This document shows positions 25,401 to 36,461 of a stretch of 64,000 bases of DNA, in pieces. Origin of the DNA: Apostichopus japonicus (taxonomy: Eukaryota > Echinodermata > Holothuroidea > Aspidochirotida > Stichopodidae); the NCBI RefSeq assembly GCF_037975245.1, contig NC_092583.1, positions 2,130,764-2,194,763 on the forward strand. The letters are read 5' to 3'. The translations under genes and the position numbers were made by a program. The notes under the pieces were generated by a model. It was not told where the DNA came from, did not search any database, and was given only the letters and a program-made list of their open reading frames with translations. Position 1 is the stretch's first letter. Every line of letters begins with the position of its first letter.

Positions 25401-26809
25401 AGCCGCCGTCATCTTTTGCGTTGGAGTCTCTGATACGGATGGCTCTCTTAGCCAAGGAAGACGAGGAGGTCTCCAGGGAGACGATCGGCGGTCAGAGCAG
25501 ATCGGAGAAAGAACTTTTAGAGAATCAAGGAATTAGTATGGGGTCTTTCCAGAGATCTCTCTTTCAAATACCTCAAGCTTTCAGGAACGGCAATACCTCC
25601 TCTGTAGAACGGAGTGGAAGCACCGCGAGTAGCATGACTGATGCTCCGTCTCTCAAGAGCATCTTAAGAGGAAGGGACGCAGTGAATCAGAGGTCAGAAC
25701 AGGAAGAGAAGGATGTTTCGGTGTCGATAAAAATGGAAGATGAGCCTCACGAGAACTCGTTCGGTATGGCCAGTGCGGCCTACGCTCTCCAACATTTAGC
25801 CCAGATGCAAGATCCACAACAGACATACAGTGGACTGAAAGCGGGTGGAGCTCAAAGAATGCCAAAGGCGGTGTATCAAAAACGGCACAAGCACGACAAG
25901 CAGAGACGGCGCCACAGGTCGGGCTCGAGGAAGAAATGTGACAACAACCCCCTCCCTACGGTGAAGTACCTCCTGGAGAAGAAGCGAGAAGGCTTGCCCC
26001 TATCGAAGTACCGGGTCAGGTTAAAAAGCCGGAAAGACGCCGATCTGAGAGGCAAGTCGCATCACTATGGAGGCGGAGATCATCACGGGCACAAAGGGAG
26101 ACGGAACAGAGGACTCCAGGACTCCCCGATCAAACGGAACAGTCGGAAGAGAAGCAAGGTCACCAGGAAACAGCCGTCCAAACAGATTGCCAAACCGACT
26201 GTCCCTTCGAGTCCTCCCCCTTCCGCGATAGATATCAGCACTTCCGCCTCACAGATGATGAAGTTGATCGCGGAGCAAGAGAACACCCCCTCCATGTACT
26301 CGTCCGCTCCCGTCGTGAGGTCTCACTCCAAGAGCGGCGACGGCGCCTCCCCGGCGTCGGGTTTCAAGAACAACGGCACCTCCCCGTCTCCTCGCCCGAA
26401 GAGCGGCGGCGGCTCCCCGTCTCTCAACAACTCCGCATCGGAGGTGATGAAACTTCTGGCCAGCAAGAACCAAGAGAGGAACAACCTGATACTGGACTCT
26501 CTGCCGACTGTACCTCTCAAGCCGGTATCGCCCCCTCCTCCTCCTCCATCGAGCCGGTTGTCAGACATGTCCCCGCCCGCTCCCGCCTCACAACACCCCC
26601 CTCAACGTCCCCCTCCGACCTCCGATGAGTTTGGTAAATCGATGATAGGTGCGGCGGATATCATGAAACAGTTGGCATCTAGTTATTCTCAGAACTCTCC
26701 TCATAGATTGCAATATCCTCTCAGTCTCATGTTCGTCAATCCTCCCGCAGCGGATAGTTCGTCCGCATTTTCTCTCATGAAAGAACTGATCACCAAAGGT
26801 TCCTCGTAA
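16321..26809 (+). CDS. Unrecognised 743-residue basic nuclear-type protein (two exons)
   Basis: Exon 1 (16321-16439) and exon 2 (24697-26809) join in phase to give 743 residues. The ATG lies in a strong ACCATGG context, with an in-frame TAA three codons upstream. Donor AA|GTAAGT and acceptor TTCCAG are good. Visible features: three SUMO-type psi-K-x-E sites (IKKE about 70-73, VKQE about 164-167, IKME about 384-387); an LxxLL-type LRKLL (about 211-215); a basic cluster (about 436-453) of the nuclear-localisation kind plus more Arg/Lys at 500-530; Pro-rich tracts; and four C-terminal repeats of a short helix, S/G-A-x-x-x-M-K-x-L/I (about 556, 619, 691, 729). No enzyme domain is seen. A transcription co-regulator is an inference; an intervening exon in the 8.3-kb intron cannot be excluded. 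A poly(A) signal AATAAA lies at 27185. Confidence 0.8.
16793..17189 (+). mobile_element. TTAA-flanked non-autonomous DNA transposon, copy 2
   Basis: 397 bp bounded by TTAA at 16789-16792 and 17190-17193. Ends AGGCATTGAAGACTCGCCC and GGGCGAGCCTTCACACCCT form a 19-bp inverted repeat with 15 matches. It is the inverted partner of the copy at 3732 and includes about 50 bp missing there. Kolobok or piggyBac type by target site; no transposase. Confidence 0.8.
17284..17352 (+). repeat. TTTACATGCATA tandem repeat
   Basis: Five or so imperfect units of 12-14 bp built on CATATTTACATG. Confidence 0.75.
19899..20126 (+). repeat. Degenerate roughly 100-bp tandem repeat
   Basis: The block TTTGTGACATTTCTCTGTATC with CATAGACCAATG recurs at about 19,905, 19,996 and 20,100. 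A related dispersed copy lies at about 44,815-44,920. Confidence 0.55.
21795..22215 (+). repeat. Locally duplicated TA-rich block around a tRNA-like sequence
   Basis: CACACATATACTCGATTGTA occurs near 21,872 and 22,178, each after a TA microsatellite. GTATGCTAAGACATACTATT occurs near 21,796 and 21,914. Confidence 0.6.
22001..22073 (+). tRNA. Degenerate tRNA or tRNA-like SINE head
   Basis: The 73 bases fit a cloverleaf: acceptor arms GCGTCCA/TGGAGGC pair at six of seven positions, A box TAGCCTAGTGG, B box GGTTCGAATCC, and an anticodon stem CCGC/GCGG with loop ATATAAA (anticodon ATA). The T stem pairs at only three of five positions. Six T residues at 22,078 could stop Pol III. The mismatched T stem and unusual anticodon suggest a pseudogene or SINE head. 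Confidence 0.45.
22808..23611. mobile_element. TTAA-flanked DNA transposon with AGCAGCATTTTGCGT termini
   Basis: 804 bp bounded by TTAA (22804-22807 and 23612-23615) with a perfect 15-bp terminal inverted repeat AGCAGCATTTTGCGT. The interior is a degenerate direct duplication of about 243 bp: GCATTTTGCGTT..GGTCGC at 22,811 and 23,055, each followed by ACTAGTTTGAATTC. No transposase. Confidence 0.85.
24697..26809 (+). CDS. 743-residue protein, exon 2
   Basis: An open frame of 704 codons with strongly GC-biased third positions against an AT-rich background, running to TAA at 26807. The frame is open without a break from the acceptor at 24697, so the coding part begins upstream of any internal ATG. 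Confidence 0.88.
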
Positions 26810-27184
26810 ACGAGATCTTATCTCCGTCTAATGAATATAGTACGAGCGATCGAAACTTGGCAAAATAGCGGCGATTGCCCGAATGCTCGGCACCTTTCAC
26901 TTCCGGATGATGGCACTGCAACATTCCAAGGTTTTCATGTTGTAGGTGTAATGAAAAGTAATATAATCCTTTGGTACCATTATTGACTACATGGAATGTT
27001 TATAGTATTTAACTAAAATGTCGAAAAGTTGGGAGAATTTTCCATCTAATTCTGTAATGCGACCCTTCAAAGGTACTTTCATTTGCCAGGTTTCAGAACA
27101 CTTTGAGTGATAGTCCAAACGGTACCAAACCTAAATCTAATAAAATCGGGATATTCGTTCATACGAAAGTACCGTAAATATTAA

Positions 27185-27190
27185 AATAAA
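27185..27190 (+). terminator. Candidate poly(A) signal of the 743-residue gene
   Basis: AATAAA about 375 bases after the stop codon on the coding strand. Confidence 0.4.
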
Positions 27191-28441
27191 GTTTCCCATA
27201 TCAGTGACTGCAAAAACGGCTGATTGGATGAAGTGTTCAAATCCTTAAACTTGTACAAAGGTCAAAATGAAATTAAACCCGAATGATAAATCTTCTCGAC
27301 TCTACCCCCGGATTTGAACAAATCGTGTGTCTTTTTTGTGTCGAGGTGCACTACTAATGATTAGGCCTACTGTTTACCATATAGGACTGCTGGATAACTT
27401 GGCCCAGTGAGTTGCATTCCAAGAATCGTCAATAGAACATGCATAGCTATTAAAAGTTAGCAAAAGGTTTGTTTCATTTTTGGATAAATTGTTCCCCCGG
27501 TCTTCCTTCTGGTGGAACAATTCCAGCTCAAAATATAGACTTTGGTATTTGGTTTGAATATTGAAAAGGATTGCAGAGTCATCTGTGTAAACATTAAATC
27601 TGCAATTTTAAGAGAATATCTTTTGACAGGCTTGTAAGGTTCTTCTGGGACGTAGCACAAAGATCAATATTTATGTCACAATTGGTTAAATCAGTCCGTG
27701 TATGTACGTTCATGAAACAGAAGGTAATTTTCTATAGTTTTAAGTTATTCCTATGGACTCCAAGGGTTAGGAAGCTAACTATGCACGTAATTTGAAGCCC
27801 TCTAACTTAGGATGACATTTGATGAACACTAGCTACTGTTAAACTTTCACTTTTTAAGAGTACTATATACAATGAATAATGAAAGCAGGTGTGTTTGTGT
27901 TTGCACTTCTGCTCTTTAAACCACTGATAATTCCTTGCCGATCACAATCATCTCTGTCAACTGGGCTAAATGTGATGGTGATGGCCGTGATGATGATTGT
28001 GAGGATGATGATGATCGTAATGATGATCATGATGATGATGATCTTCATTATCATGATCATGATAGTCGTTAATCTCCTTTAACATAATATCTAACTTTTC
28101 TTAAACAATTAATTTGTTAAATCAAGCATTCGAGGACAGTTTTCCTGTTTTTACACCCACTTTTTTTTCTTTTCTTTTTCTATTAATTTCATTTTTGGGT
28201 TTTTTTAAATTTGGAACATTTTTTAAGACAATAATGCCAAAAAATGTTAATCTGAAATGGTGGTCGTCTTTTAAGTGGTTTTAGTATAGGCTTTACCATG
28301 CAAATTGATATAGCAGTTTTAGAATCACAGAAATGGTCTCACTAAATATGGGAAATGTATGATCTTTATACACAGCAGTTCAAGAGTATCCATAGTCAAG
28401 AATCAAAAGGTGGGATGGATAAACAAGGATTTGGGGCTCGA

Positions 28442-28477
<36 letters not shown>

Positions 28478-29854
28478 CGCAATTTTTTCAAAGGAAACAT
28501 TTGATGGCTATATCTGTGGGCGCTTCATAGAATTGGGGAACCAGAAGGGACATCATCCTATGTAAGCACTGCTACTAAGATGACTGAATGGCAGGAAAAT
28601 TATTTGTGATGTTATTGGGTATTTGTCATGTACTGAAAAGAGAATATTGCGGTTGAATTTATTGTTGGTTTTCCATCATGGACCGAGACAAACGTATGTA
28701 TACAGCCCGACAGATGTGGTATTCCTCCAACCAACCCCATCCCCCTACCACAAACAAACAAAATCCTCACTAGCAAAATAACTCTGACCTAACAAAACAG
28801 GTCATGACTCTGGTCACAAATTAAGTTAAACAATACAAATTAAACGTCTAAATGTATCTTCCTCCACATCAATAAAGTTCCCCTAGAAAATTCCATTATT
28901 CAACAGCTTGGATTGTTTACCAAAACGGTAGTGCATGATAGGTCCATTCAACTCCCCCCTCCCCCACTCTTCTTTGCCTTCTGCTATGAAAACTCAAATG
29001 TTGACTCGTTGTAGTTGTGTATATGGGGATCCATTGTTCTCTAATTTTATGAGGTCTAGAGGGGAACATGGACAGTTACCCTCCACCCGCCCCCACCCCT
29101 TCCCCTGCCCACTTCTGTCTTCCATGGAACTCTTTGTCATTTGTACTTCTGCCAATTACTTGCTTTCAACGTTTACATTGCAATGTGTTTGCTATGAAGA
29201 TATTCTTCGCATATCGCACTAGTTTCGGAGATCTGTATCACTTACCTGTCAACAGAGAAAGGTTGTAAAACTGATAAAAGTCTGTATCTTACAATTCAAA
29301 GTGAATGTTAGAAAATACTTGGCTTTATACTTTCGGATTTAATTTTTTGATGTCAAACGCTACCCAAGCATTATTAAACAGCAATGAAAGTCTCCTCGGA
29401 CAGTTCATTAAACGTCACAAGAAAATTTTCACATCACGTTCGAGATTTGACAGTCCATTCAGTTAAATGGGGCAGAAAGAGTTTTGCAATAACTTTGCCA
29501 AAAAGAGACTAACGCTTTGGGTTGTCTTCAGTTCTGGCACCAAAATTCTTTTGGGGGGTGGGATGGGGGGTTGTGGGGCAGGTGGTGGGTTTGGTGAGGA
29601 AGACAGATATATCATTGGAAGATTTTTGCTGTTGGTTCAACTCATCATCATCATCATCATAATTGCACTAAAATAGACTAAATTTTCCTGTTTTACATTA
29701 GTACAGCTAGTAAAGGTGCCAATCATCTGATCTCTCGTTTGAGACTTAGTTAAATCATCATTTTAAATAGATATGCCCTTTGGTTAAGTTAATTTATTAA
29801 CACTTGATTTATTTCAAATTGCAAGATTTTCAATAATCTTTTTTTATTTTGTCT

Positions 29855-29925
29855 GTATGTATGTATGTATGTATGTATGTATGTATGTATGTATGTATGT
29901 ATGTATGTATGTATGTATGTATGTA
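29855..29925 (+). repeat. (TATG)n tetranucleotide microsatellite
   Basis: About 18 perfect tandem copies. Confidence 0.95.
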
Positions 29926-30623
29926 GTTTTATGATATCTTCCCCTCTTGAGTCCTATTTTCGTTCAACTTTGTCACTGTTAGTATCATTAGATACTCGAG
30001 TAAAGGTATCAAGTTACATACCGGCCATTGTTGCCAACAGTTACACATTGTTTACGTTTAGATGTAACTCGGTCTATTAGCTTATTCAACTTTATATGTG
30101 GAGGAAACAAGTGATTGATTGATTGAGAAAAAAAATTGATATGTGTAAAATTTATTAATTTATTACTCAGCTGTAGATATGTTTGTCTATAGAACAATAG
30201 ATGTTTATAACACAACTAACAACAATTTTTGAAGTGCTATTATTGTCTTATTTAATGATATCAATTATGTTATTAATGCTGTCAGTACCTCTCCAGTTGA
30301 GATCAGCGGCCAATCTATTTCCCTGATTCCAAGCTTTTCATTTAAGAGATTCAGAACAGATTGAGCAAAATCAGGGCCTATCAGAATGACTGATGTCCCC
30401 CCTCCCCCAAATAATATTCACAGCAATGTTAGTCATTAAACATTGGTTGGATGCCTATATCCTCCTGCTTCCCCCCCCCCATCTTCCTCCACCACCCTCC
30501 TGCCCCATGTCAAACCTGTGTACCTGGAAAATGCTTAATGATATTCAGTTCAAGACCCACCCATTTTATGCAATATTACAAACTGTTCTTGAGAGACAAA
30601 AAACAAGTCAAATAACTCCCTGT

Positions 30624-30971
30624 CAAGGGCGTAGGAACCAGGGGCGCTGGGGGGCGCCAGCCCCCCAGTGAAAAATATGGGGGGCGGAAGTATCGTTCCG
30701 CCCCCCCCCCCCGCTCCGCGGAAAACCCCTTTTTCATTTCCAAATGAGAAAAAAATCTCATTTGAAGCACCAAATTGCATCTAAGGCCAGGTGAAAATGC
30801 AAAATTCTTTACAAAATGGAGTGGGTGTTGAAGTGTGCTATATTGCACCAAATTGCATCTGAGGCCACCTGGAAATGCAAAAAAATTCCAAAGGGGAGGG
30901 GGACACCCCCTCCCCCAGGTCGGCCATCAGTCTTCAGCCCCCCCACTCAAAAGTACCTTCCTACGCCACTG
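30624..30971 (+). mobile_element. hAT-like MITE, copy 1
   Basis: 348 bp flanked by a perfect 8-bp target duplication CTCCCTGT (30616-30623 and 30972-30979). The ends share GGCGTAGGAA as an inverted repeat. CACCAAATTGCATCT occurs twice inside. An 8-bp duplication is the hallmark of hAT insertions. The same family is inserted in reverse at 37,547. Confidence 0.9.
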
Positions 30972-31494
30972 CTCCCTGTTGATAGCTTTAATGGATGACA
31001 ATGGTTTACAAGAAAGCAAATGAAACCAGCCATATCTCACAGTTGGAAAACAAGACTAACAATTGTCTTTTAGGGAGGCACCCTTACAGTAGTAGAAACA
31101 GGCAACCACCTAGCCTCTATTGGGTTAATGGGGGGGGGGGAGGGAGCCAAAATTTTGTTCCCATTTTTGGAGAGGTCTGAGAAATTTAAGTTGAATTATT
31201 TCTTACACTGATATGACTTTTCATGAATCCAATTGGGCTTTACCCTCTGCTAAGATGCAAATTTTGAGGAGGGGTAACAAAAGTTGACTGAAGTTCATTT
31301 TGCCATGAAGAGGGGTTTCAAGGGGGAGGGGAGATCCCACCTTGAACTAATTATGCATTTTGGTTAGATGGATTTAGAGCGGATTGAACTTGACTTTAGC
31401 CTGTCTGTTTTAGTCATGGTCTCTGGGCCCACTTTTGGATGTCATTTCAGGATTCTTTGGGGCTAGTTATTTAGGCGCAGTAAATATTGAACCT

Positions 31495-31643
31495 GGATGG
31501 ATGGATGGATGGATGGATGGATGGATGCATGGATGCATGGATGGATGCATGGATGGATGGATACATGGATGGATGGATGCATGGATGGATGGATGCATGG
31601 ATGGATGCATGGATGGATGCATGGATGGATGCATGGATGCATG
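31495..31643 (+). repeat. (GGAT)n array with ATGC variants
   Basis: A 150-bp tetranucleotide array of GGAT units interrupted by ATGCATGG. The long Met/Asp/Gly/Trp and His/Pro/Ser/Ile frames across it are repeat artefacts. Confidence 0.95.
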
Positions 31644-31885
31644 GGCCTGGTGGGTTGGGGAAGGATAAGGGTAAAGGGTGTATATGTTTCTACATGCACA
31701 AGAATTAAAGGGTATTTTCATATAGTAATCGATCGAATGGTCAAGCCTTGGCATTTCCACTAAATGATATCGGACACAGCCTACAAGTATAACAACTACA
31801 CTAGTCCTGACCCGTTGGGGGAGGGAGGAGGGAGGGGAGGGGGATCTGATTGACAATATTAACAATTTTAGTTGCCTGCATCTTT

Positions 31886-32672
31886 CATGGGCGTCAACAG
31901 GTGGGGGACGGGGGGGACATGTCCCCCCACTTTCAAAAGTGGAGGGGATATCATATCATTTGTCCCCCCCACTTTTCAGAGCAGTTATTAAAAAAATCAC
32001 ATGCATATGCGCGATTTTCTATCACAATTGCTGAGCTGATTCAAGTAGAATCTAACTTAAGAATCATTATCAATAAATTGCACTGGAAATTAGAACAGTG
32101 CTTGGCCCTTTATCCCCCTTCCTCCGATATTCACCCTCCCCGCTTCGTCCGAGACCTCTGATAAAAGTTTGTGCGATGTTTGAACGATGTTTTAGAGTGT
32201 TTTGTGGAAGCACCCCTTCTCGCCAGAAATGGAATTCCCCTTGCCCTACACTGTGAATCAGAGAAAACGACGCATTTCAACTTGAAAACAAGTCGAAGAC
32301 CCCACCAGGAAGGTAATATCATATATTTTAGGCCCTACAGACAGTATTCTGCCTGTATGCAGGGTATTATATGATACCAAACTACCGAAAATATTTCGTT
32401 TGAGATGGACGCTGTGTAATTCGTCTCCCTTGGTGTCAGAACGGCATCTTTCTACCAGTACTTTCTGTCGGAATTTAGTTTTGTGAGACAAAATTTCTCC
32501 TCACAGATCTGGTTCTGATGTAACTAAAAACGACTCAGGAAGGCCGTCTCCTGCGATCTAGGGGGTCTTATGTACCCAAAATTTTCTGGTACGCTACGCG
32601 CCAACCAATGGTGGCGCTCCGCTTAGATAGTATAGTGTCCCCCTCACTTTCTGAAACCTGCTGACGCCCATG
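31886..32672. mobile_element. hAT-like non-autonomous element with CATGGGCGTCA termini
   Basis: 787 bp with inverted ends (CATGGGCGTCAACAGG against CATGGGCGTCAGCAGG) and a perfect 8-bp target duplication GCATCTTT (31878-31885 and 32673-32680). A segment at about 32,575-32,630 (GGTACGCTACGCGCCAAC, then GGTGGCGCTCCGC) also occurs at about 7,800-7,840 in the 1.6-kb element, so the two families share a module. Confidence 0.9.
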
Positions 32673-33723
32673 GCATCTTTTAGAACTACAGTATTCCAAA
32701 TTAGTCATTTAATGCTATTAACAAGTGCCAAGCAAAATGTTTTCATGAAAACTGTAACTGTATATAAATTGTCATTCAGAAATGAGATAACATGTATATG
32801 AAGAGATGCTTCAACAGCTTGACGATACCATGTTGCAACTGAGAGGATTTAACAACAGCCTGGCCTATATTCCCCCTTTCCCTCACACCGCAACCTTACA
32901 CCTTGCCTTTACACCCCTTCCCCTTACACCTCCCCCTCAGTCTTCCTTTCAATTTCCCTCACAACCCCCACCACCCTCCCTAAGGATTACCTGCAGTCTG
33001 GTCTATTTCCCCCTCCCCTCACAACCACCCCTTACATCTTCCCTCACACCTTCCGCCGTCACACTACCCCTCATCCCCCCCCCCCCTCATCCCTTCCTTT
33101 CTAAAAACGTGCCGCTCACACCACCCCCACATATCGAAACTCCAAGAACTGATCTTTCGCCTATTCTAAGAGTTAAACACGGCTGCGCGTTTTATCGCCG
33201 CCTGGATATATTATCTAATGCATACACATGTACAGAGACGTCTTTCGCCTATGCGTGGCCATGATTCAAGGGCGGTTAAATATACTCTGAGAAAACAGAC
33301 GGCTGGTACTAAGTTACGTTACCTTTCTATGATATGACCTACTCAACCTGATCATAATGCGGGGTCACCAGCCTATAATTGGCTCGGCATGGGAGGGGAA
33401 GGAAGGTCATTGGGGGTCAAAAGCTGTAAGGTCACCATTATCATATCCGCAGTGCTGTTATTATAGTAAACAACTAAAGGACTGACTGTGATTGCGTTCA
33501 GGCATAGAAGTGTCAGGGTATAAATAATACTCACATAGTTCAGTATGGTCATATGTGGTATCTCGTACAAATATTGAAACACCATACAAACGTACAAAGA
33601 AAGTAACCACGTCAAAACGATTGGCCACATTGGACAACATTTCGGAATTGAGGGGGAGGGGTGTGTGAGGCGTTTTAGTATGATTGATTCGATTAACGTT
33701 AGGGATACATTCCACTTAATGTA

Positions 33724-34275
33724 CTAAAATCTCAGTCTATGACATATGTAGGCACATGGATGTCTAAATTGGAATATTTGTAATATATTATGCAAATAGA
33801 TTGGCCTATATACTACTATCACTTCGGATAGATTAGGGCAGTCATAGAATTCGAATACAATTATTTCGATATGAAATGTTGTCCTCTGTGGCCGATTAAT
33901 ACGGCCAGACGCGAAAATCCGGGAGTCTGGGCACATATTACATTCATATTCTTGTGTGTCGGAAGTGTGATATTGAGTCGAATACTTTCCTTTTGAATGA
34001 TAACCATATTTTTTTTTACTCGATAACTTCATGCGTGTCACTTTTCGTTCCAATTTATGTATTGTTTTGACTCCTGCTGCTAGCGTTTTTTTTTTTCCCA
34101 GGACGAACGTGGGTTTCAGGTTTTTCAGGAATTTACAAATTCGTTTGAAATCAGAGTTAGGGTTTAGAAAGTGGGTAAAGTAGACATTTTCTAAGAAATT
34201 GCAGGATTGTCGTTCATAATCTGGGGTCAAAACTAGGAAAAAAGATTCAGAACATGTTTTTTGAAAAAGCGTCAC
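33724..34275 (-). CDS. Orphan 183-codon ORF (doubtful)
   Basis: An open frame from ATG at 34275 to a stop at 33724, AT-rich in codon use, Lys/Tyr/Phe-rich, with one CNMC pair. It contains one arm of a 30-bp inverted repeat. No family is recognised and no splice context was found. It is the longest frame in this gene-poor stretch but may be chance. Confidence 0.15.
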   Translation of the reverse strand: MTLFQKTCSESFFLVLTPDYERQSCNFLENVYFTHFLNPNSDFKRICKFLKNLKPTFVLGKKKTLAAGVKTIHKLERKVTRMKLSSKKKYGYHSKGKYSTQYHTSDTQEYECNMCPDSRIFASGRINRPQRTTFHIEIIVFEFYDCPNLSEVIVVYRPIYLHNILQIFQFRHPCAYICHRLRF

Positions 34276-34337
34276 ATGTTTGGAATCCAGGGATTTGATT
34301 GGCCCATGCCCACGTTCGTCCTGGGAAAAAAATACGC
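34083..34337. repeat. Inverted repeat with about 30-bp arms
   Basis: TTTTTTTCCCAGGACGAACG followed by TGGG (to 34,111) is matched by its reverse complement, CCCA then CGTTCGTCCTGGGAAAAAAA, from 34,309. The loop is about 200 bp. Confidence 0.8.
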
Positions 34338-35153
34338 CGCCTGCTATAGTCCTGGTGCCACCATACTTTTATCGTTCCCAATCGGTCGGCAGATCGAGCG
34401 CATGCTGGATTATAATGTCTAACGTATACGTTACTCCTCGCGCCGCTCCACAGTTTAGGCTAACATCATCACCATGCAGGGGCAAACTCGAGTCTAACTG
34501 ATGAAGCAAGACCTAAACGAATCTACCTGACCAATAAGTGACCCTTATCTATGAAATGTAAGAGTATAATGATGCGGGAATAAACAAGAAACAAAGGGGT
34601 ATCACAATAGGACCTCGTTCATACATTATCCTTCCATCACTCTTACGCGGTTCATTGGTGTAAAATCATGCTGATTTCCTGATGTTTTCGCTTCCGTTCA
34701 ATGAAAAGCAGAATGAATACTTTTAGAAAGAATACAAAGGAACTAGCGAGCGAAATTACCCGTAAAGAACAATTGAGGTCAATATCATTATGACCCCGTC
34801 CAACACAAATAATGATGTAATCACAATGACAATAACTAATGTAACCAAAAACAAGCCATGTGTTAGATTCTTTTACGTTTTATTCTTTCTTTCTTTTTCT
34901 GACAGATGTTAACCTTTAGAGAGGATGTATAGGCGTAGATTACTGTAATGGTGGTATATTAACGCCTTGTTGCCATCAAAACCGCGCCCAAATACTATAG
35001 TTGTACGTGATCGATGCCAGGACTGAACGTGTGGGTTGGCGTATTTAAATTATTGTTCACTTTCGTCAAGACACATATAAATAGTGGCGTATAGTCGGAG
35101 CGATATTATTTTTTATCGAAGTGGTCAGGCTATCCGTGGGATACAGTTCTTAG

Positions 35154-35434
35154 TACATGCGTAGGAGCCCAATTTGATTTTTTTTTTATTGGGGGGGGGG
35201 GGGCTGTAACGACTTGCCCGAAAAATATAACCAAAACTAGTCGGGCAAGCTTAGAACTTTATTTTGATTTTTAAAGGAATTTTTTACTTTTAAACTATTG
35301 ATTTCCTTTAGCTACATCATTACAATTTCTTTTCTTTCTGTAGGTGCCCGAATAATTCTCAGCATATTGGCCGAATTTTCACAAAAATATTTGGTTGGGG
35401 GCTGTTGCCCCCCCCCCCGCCTCCTACGCCTATG
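35154..35434. mobile_element. hAT-like MITE with GCGTAGGAG termini
   Basis: 281 bp flanked by a perfect 8-bp duplication GTTCTTAG (35146-35153 and 35435-35442). Ends share GCGTAGGAG in inverted orientation. The sub-terminal G12 and C12 runs could pair. Related by its GGCGTAGGA core to the MITEs at 30,624 and 37,547. Confidence 0.85.
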
Positions 35435-36264
35435 GTTCTTAGAGCGGTGTCGAAAATGCTTTAGATTGCCAACATCTTCTCGAGAATATTTACGCTGAGG
35501 AACGAGGGGGGAGGGGTGGGGGAGCCTGCGAGCGTGCCTGCTAATATGTGGTTTGTATATCATTTGGACGTGTGGATGGTTCGGATGAACGGGAGAAGCG
35601 GGGTTGCTTGTTGCCTAGGTTTTCTTTTACTGTGGGAAATCTGTTTTGAATTTGTCGGTTTGGCATTGACATTTTGGTTCCAAGCCTGGCTGGTCGGGTC
35701 ACCTTCGGTCATGATTATAATTTGGCCATATTAGTCCTTCAAGCCTTTAGAATTACGCTACATGTATCACTAGAAAATAACTATTTATTACATACGTTCC
35801 TATAATTATTGTTTAATCTCTTCTCAATAAACTTTCTAATCATTCGCACATATTAAAAAGTGCGTCAAAACAAACCGTGATTTTCGTTTCATCATACAGT
35901 GATGCTGTCCGGCTCATTTTTTTCGTATTATATTTACATACATGCGTGAATAGGGTACAACGTATCTTCTTGCGATCGGCTTAATAAGCGGTAGACTTAA
36001 CTTCATTTCTATATGCTATGTGTTTTGTATTTGTGATTGAACAACAACCACTATACAGTTTGAGAGATATCGGAACCGTATCCTATTATCACAGTGACGT
36101 CGTATTTGCGAAACTTAAACAAAAGAGGGCGCGCTCTTAGTTCAATTCGCCAAATACGAACAGCTTTGTTCAGATCGCTGCGGTAGCAAAGTTTTCATGT
36201 ACGCGATGAAAATGTTGGAATTAAATGTTTTCAATATTTGGGCGCAACCCTCTGCCACTCACAC

Positions 36265-36461
36265 GCGCCCAAACAATCATAATACTAGGCAAGCTGGTCG
36301 TAATTATACGTGCTTCTTTTTGTCGTAATTCAAAGAGCATGCAAAGCCTCCGATGTCGTTCTATTTCTTTGTGGAACAATCTTCCGATCAACTTGAAATA
36401 TTTTCCTTCCGTGGCTTCGTTCAGGCGACAACTGAAAAATCACTATGAAAGCCTTTATTGA
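36265..36461 (+). pseudogene. LINE ORF2 C-terminal fragment with frameshift
   Basis: One frame gives NNHNTRQAGRNY, and another, from about 36,340, gives RSISLWNNLPINLKYFPS then SFRRQLKNHY and a stop at 36,461. Together they match the usual tail of non-LTR retrotransposon ORF2 proteins (NTR..., then LWN.LP..L, then FK..LK). The shift of frame marks it as dead. No reverse transcriptase domain is present upstream. Confidence 0.65.

Larger units (their letters stand above)
26810..30615. other. Gene-poor region with simple repeats
   Basis: Contains the 3' end of the upstream gene, a GATGAT-rich patch (about 27,985-28,065), a 29-T run (28,445-28,473) and an ATGT tetranucleotide array. No coding sequence could be supported. 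Confidence 0.55.

Noticed and set aside
29865-30080. Frame opening with repeated MYVC
   Set aside because: Translation of the (TATG)n microsatellite.
30550-30998. Several Gly/Pro-rich frames
   Set aside because: They lie inside the hAT-like MITE and arise from its G/C runs.
31435-31865. Long overlapping frames rich in Met/Asp/Gly/Trp or His/Pro/Ser/Ile
   Set aside because: They are translations of a GGAT tetranucleotide array on both strands.
32806-33264. 152-codon Pro-rich frame
   Set aside because: Low-complexity C-rich tract; no splice context or recognisable domain.
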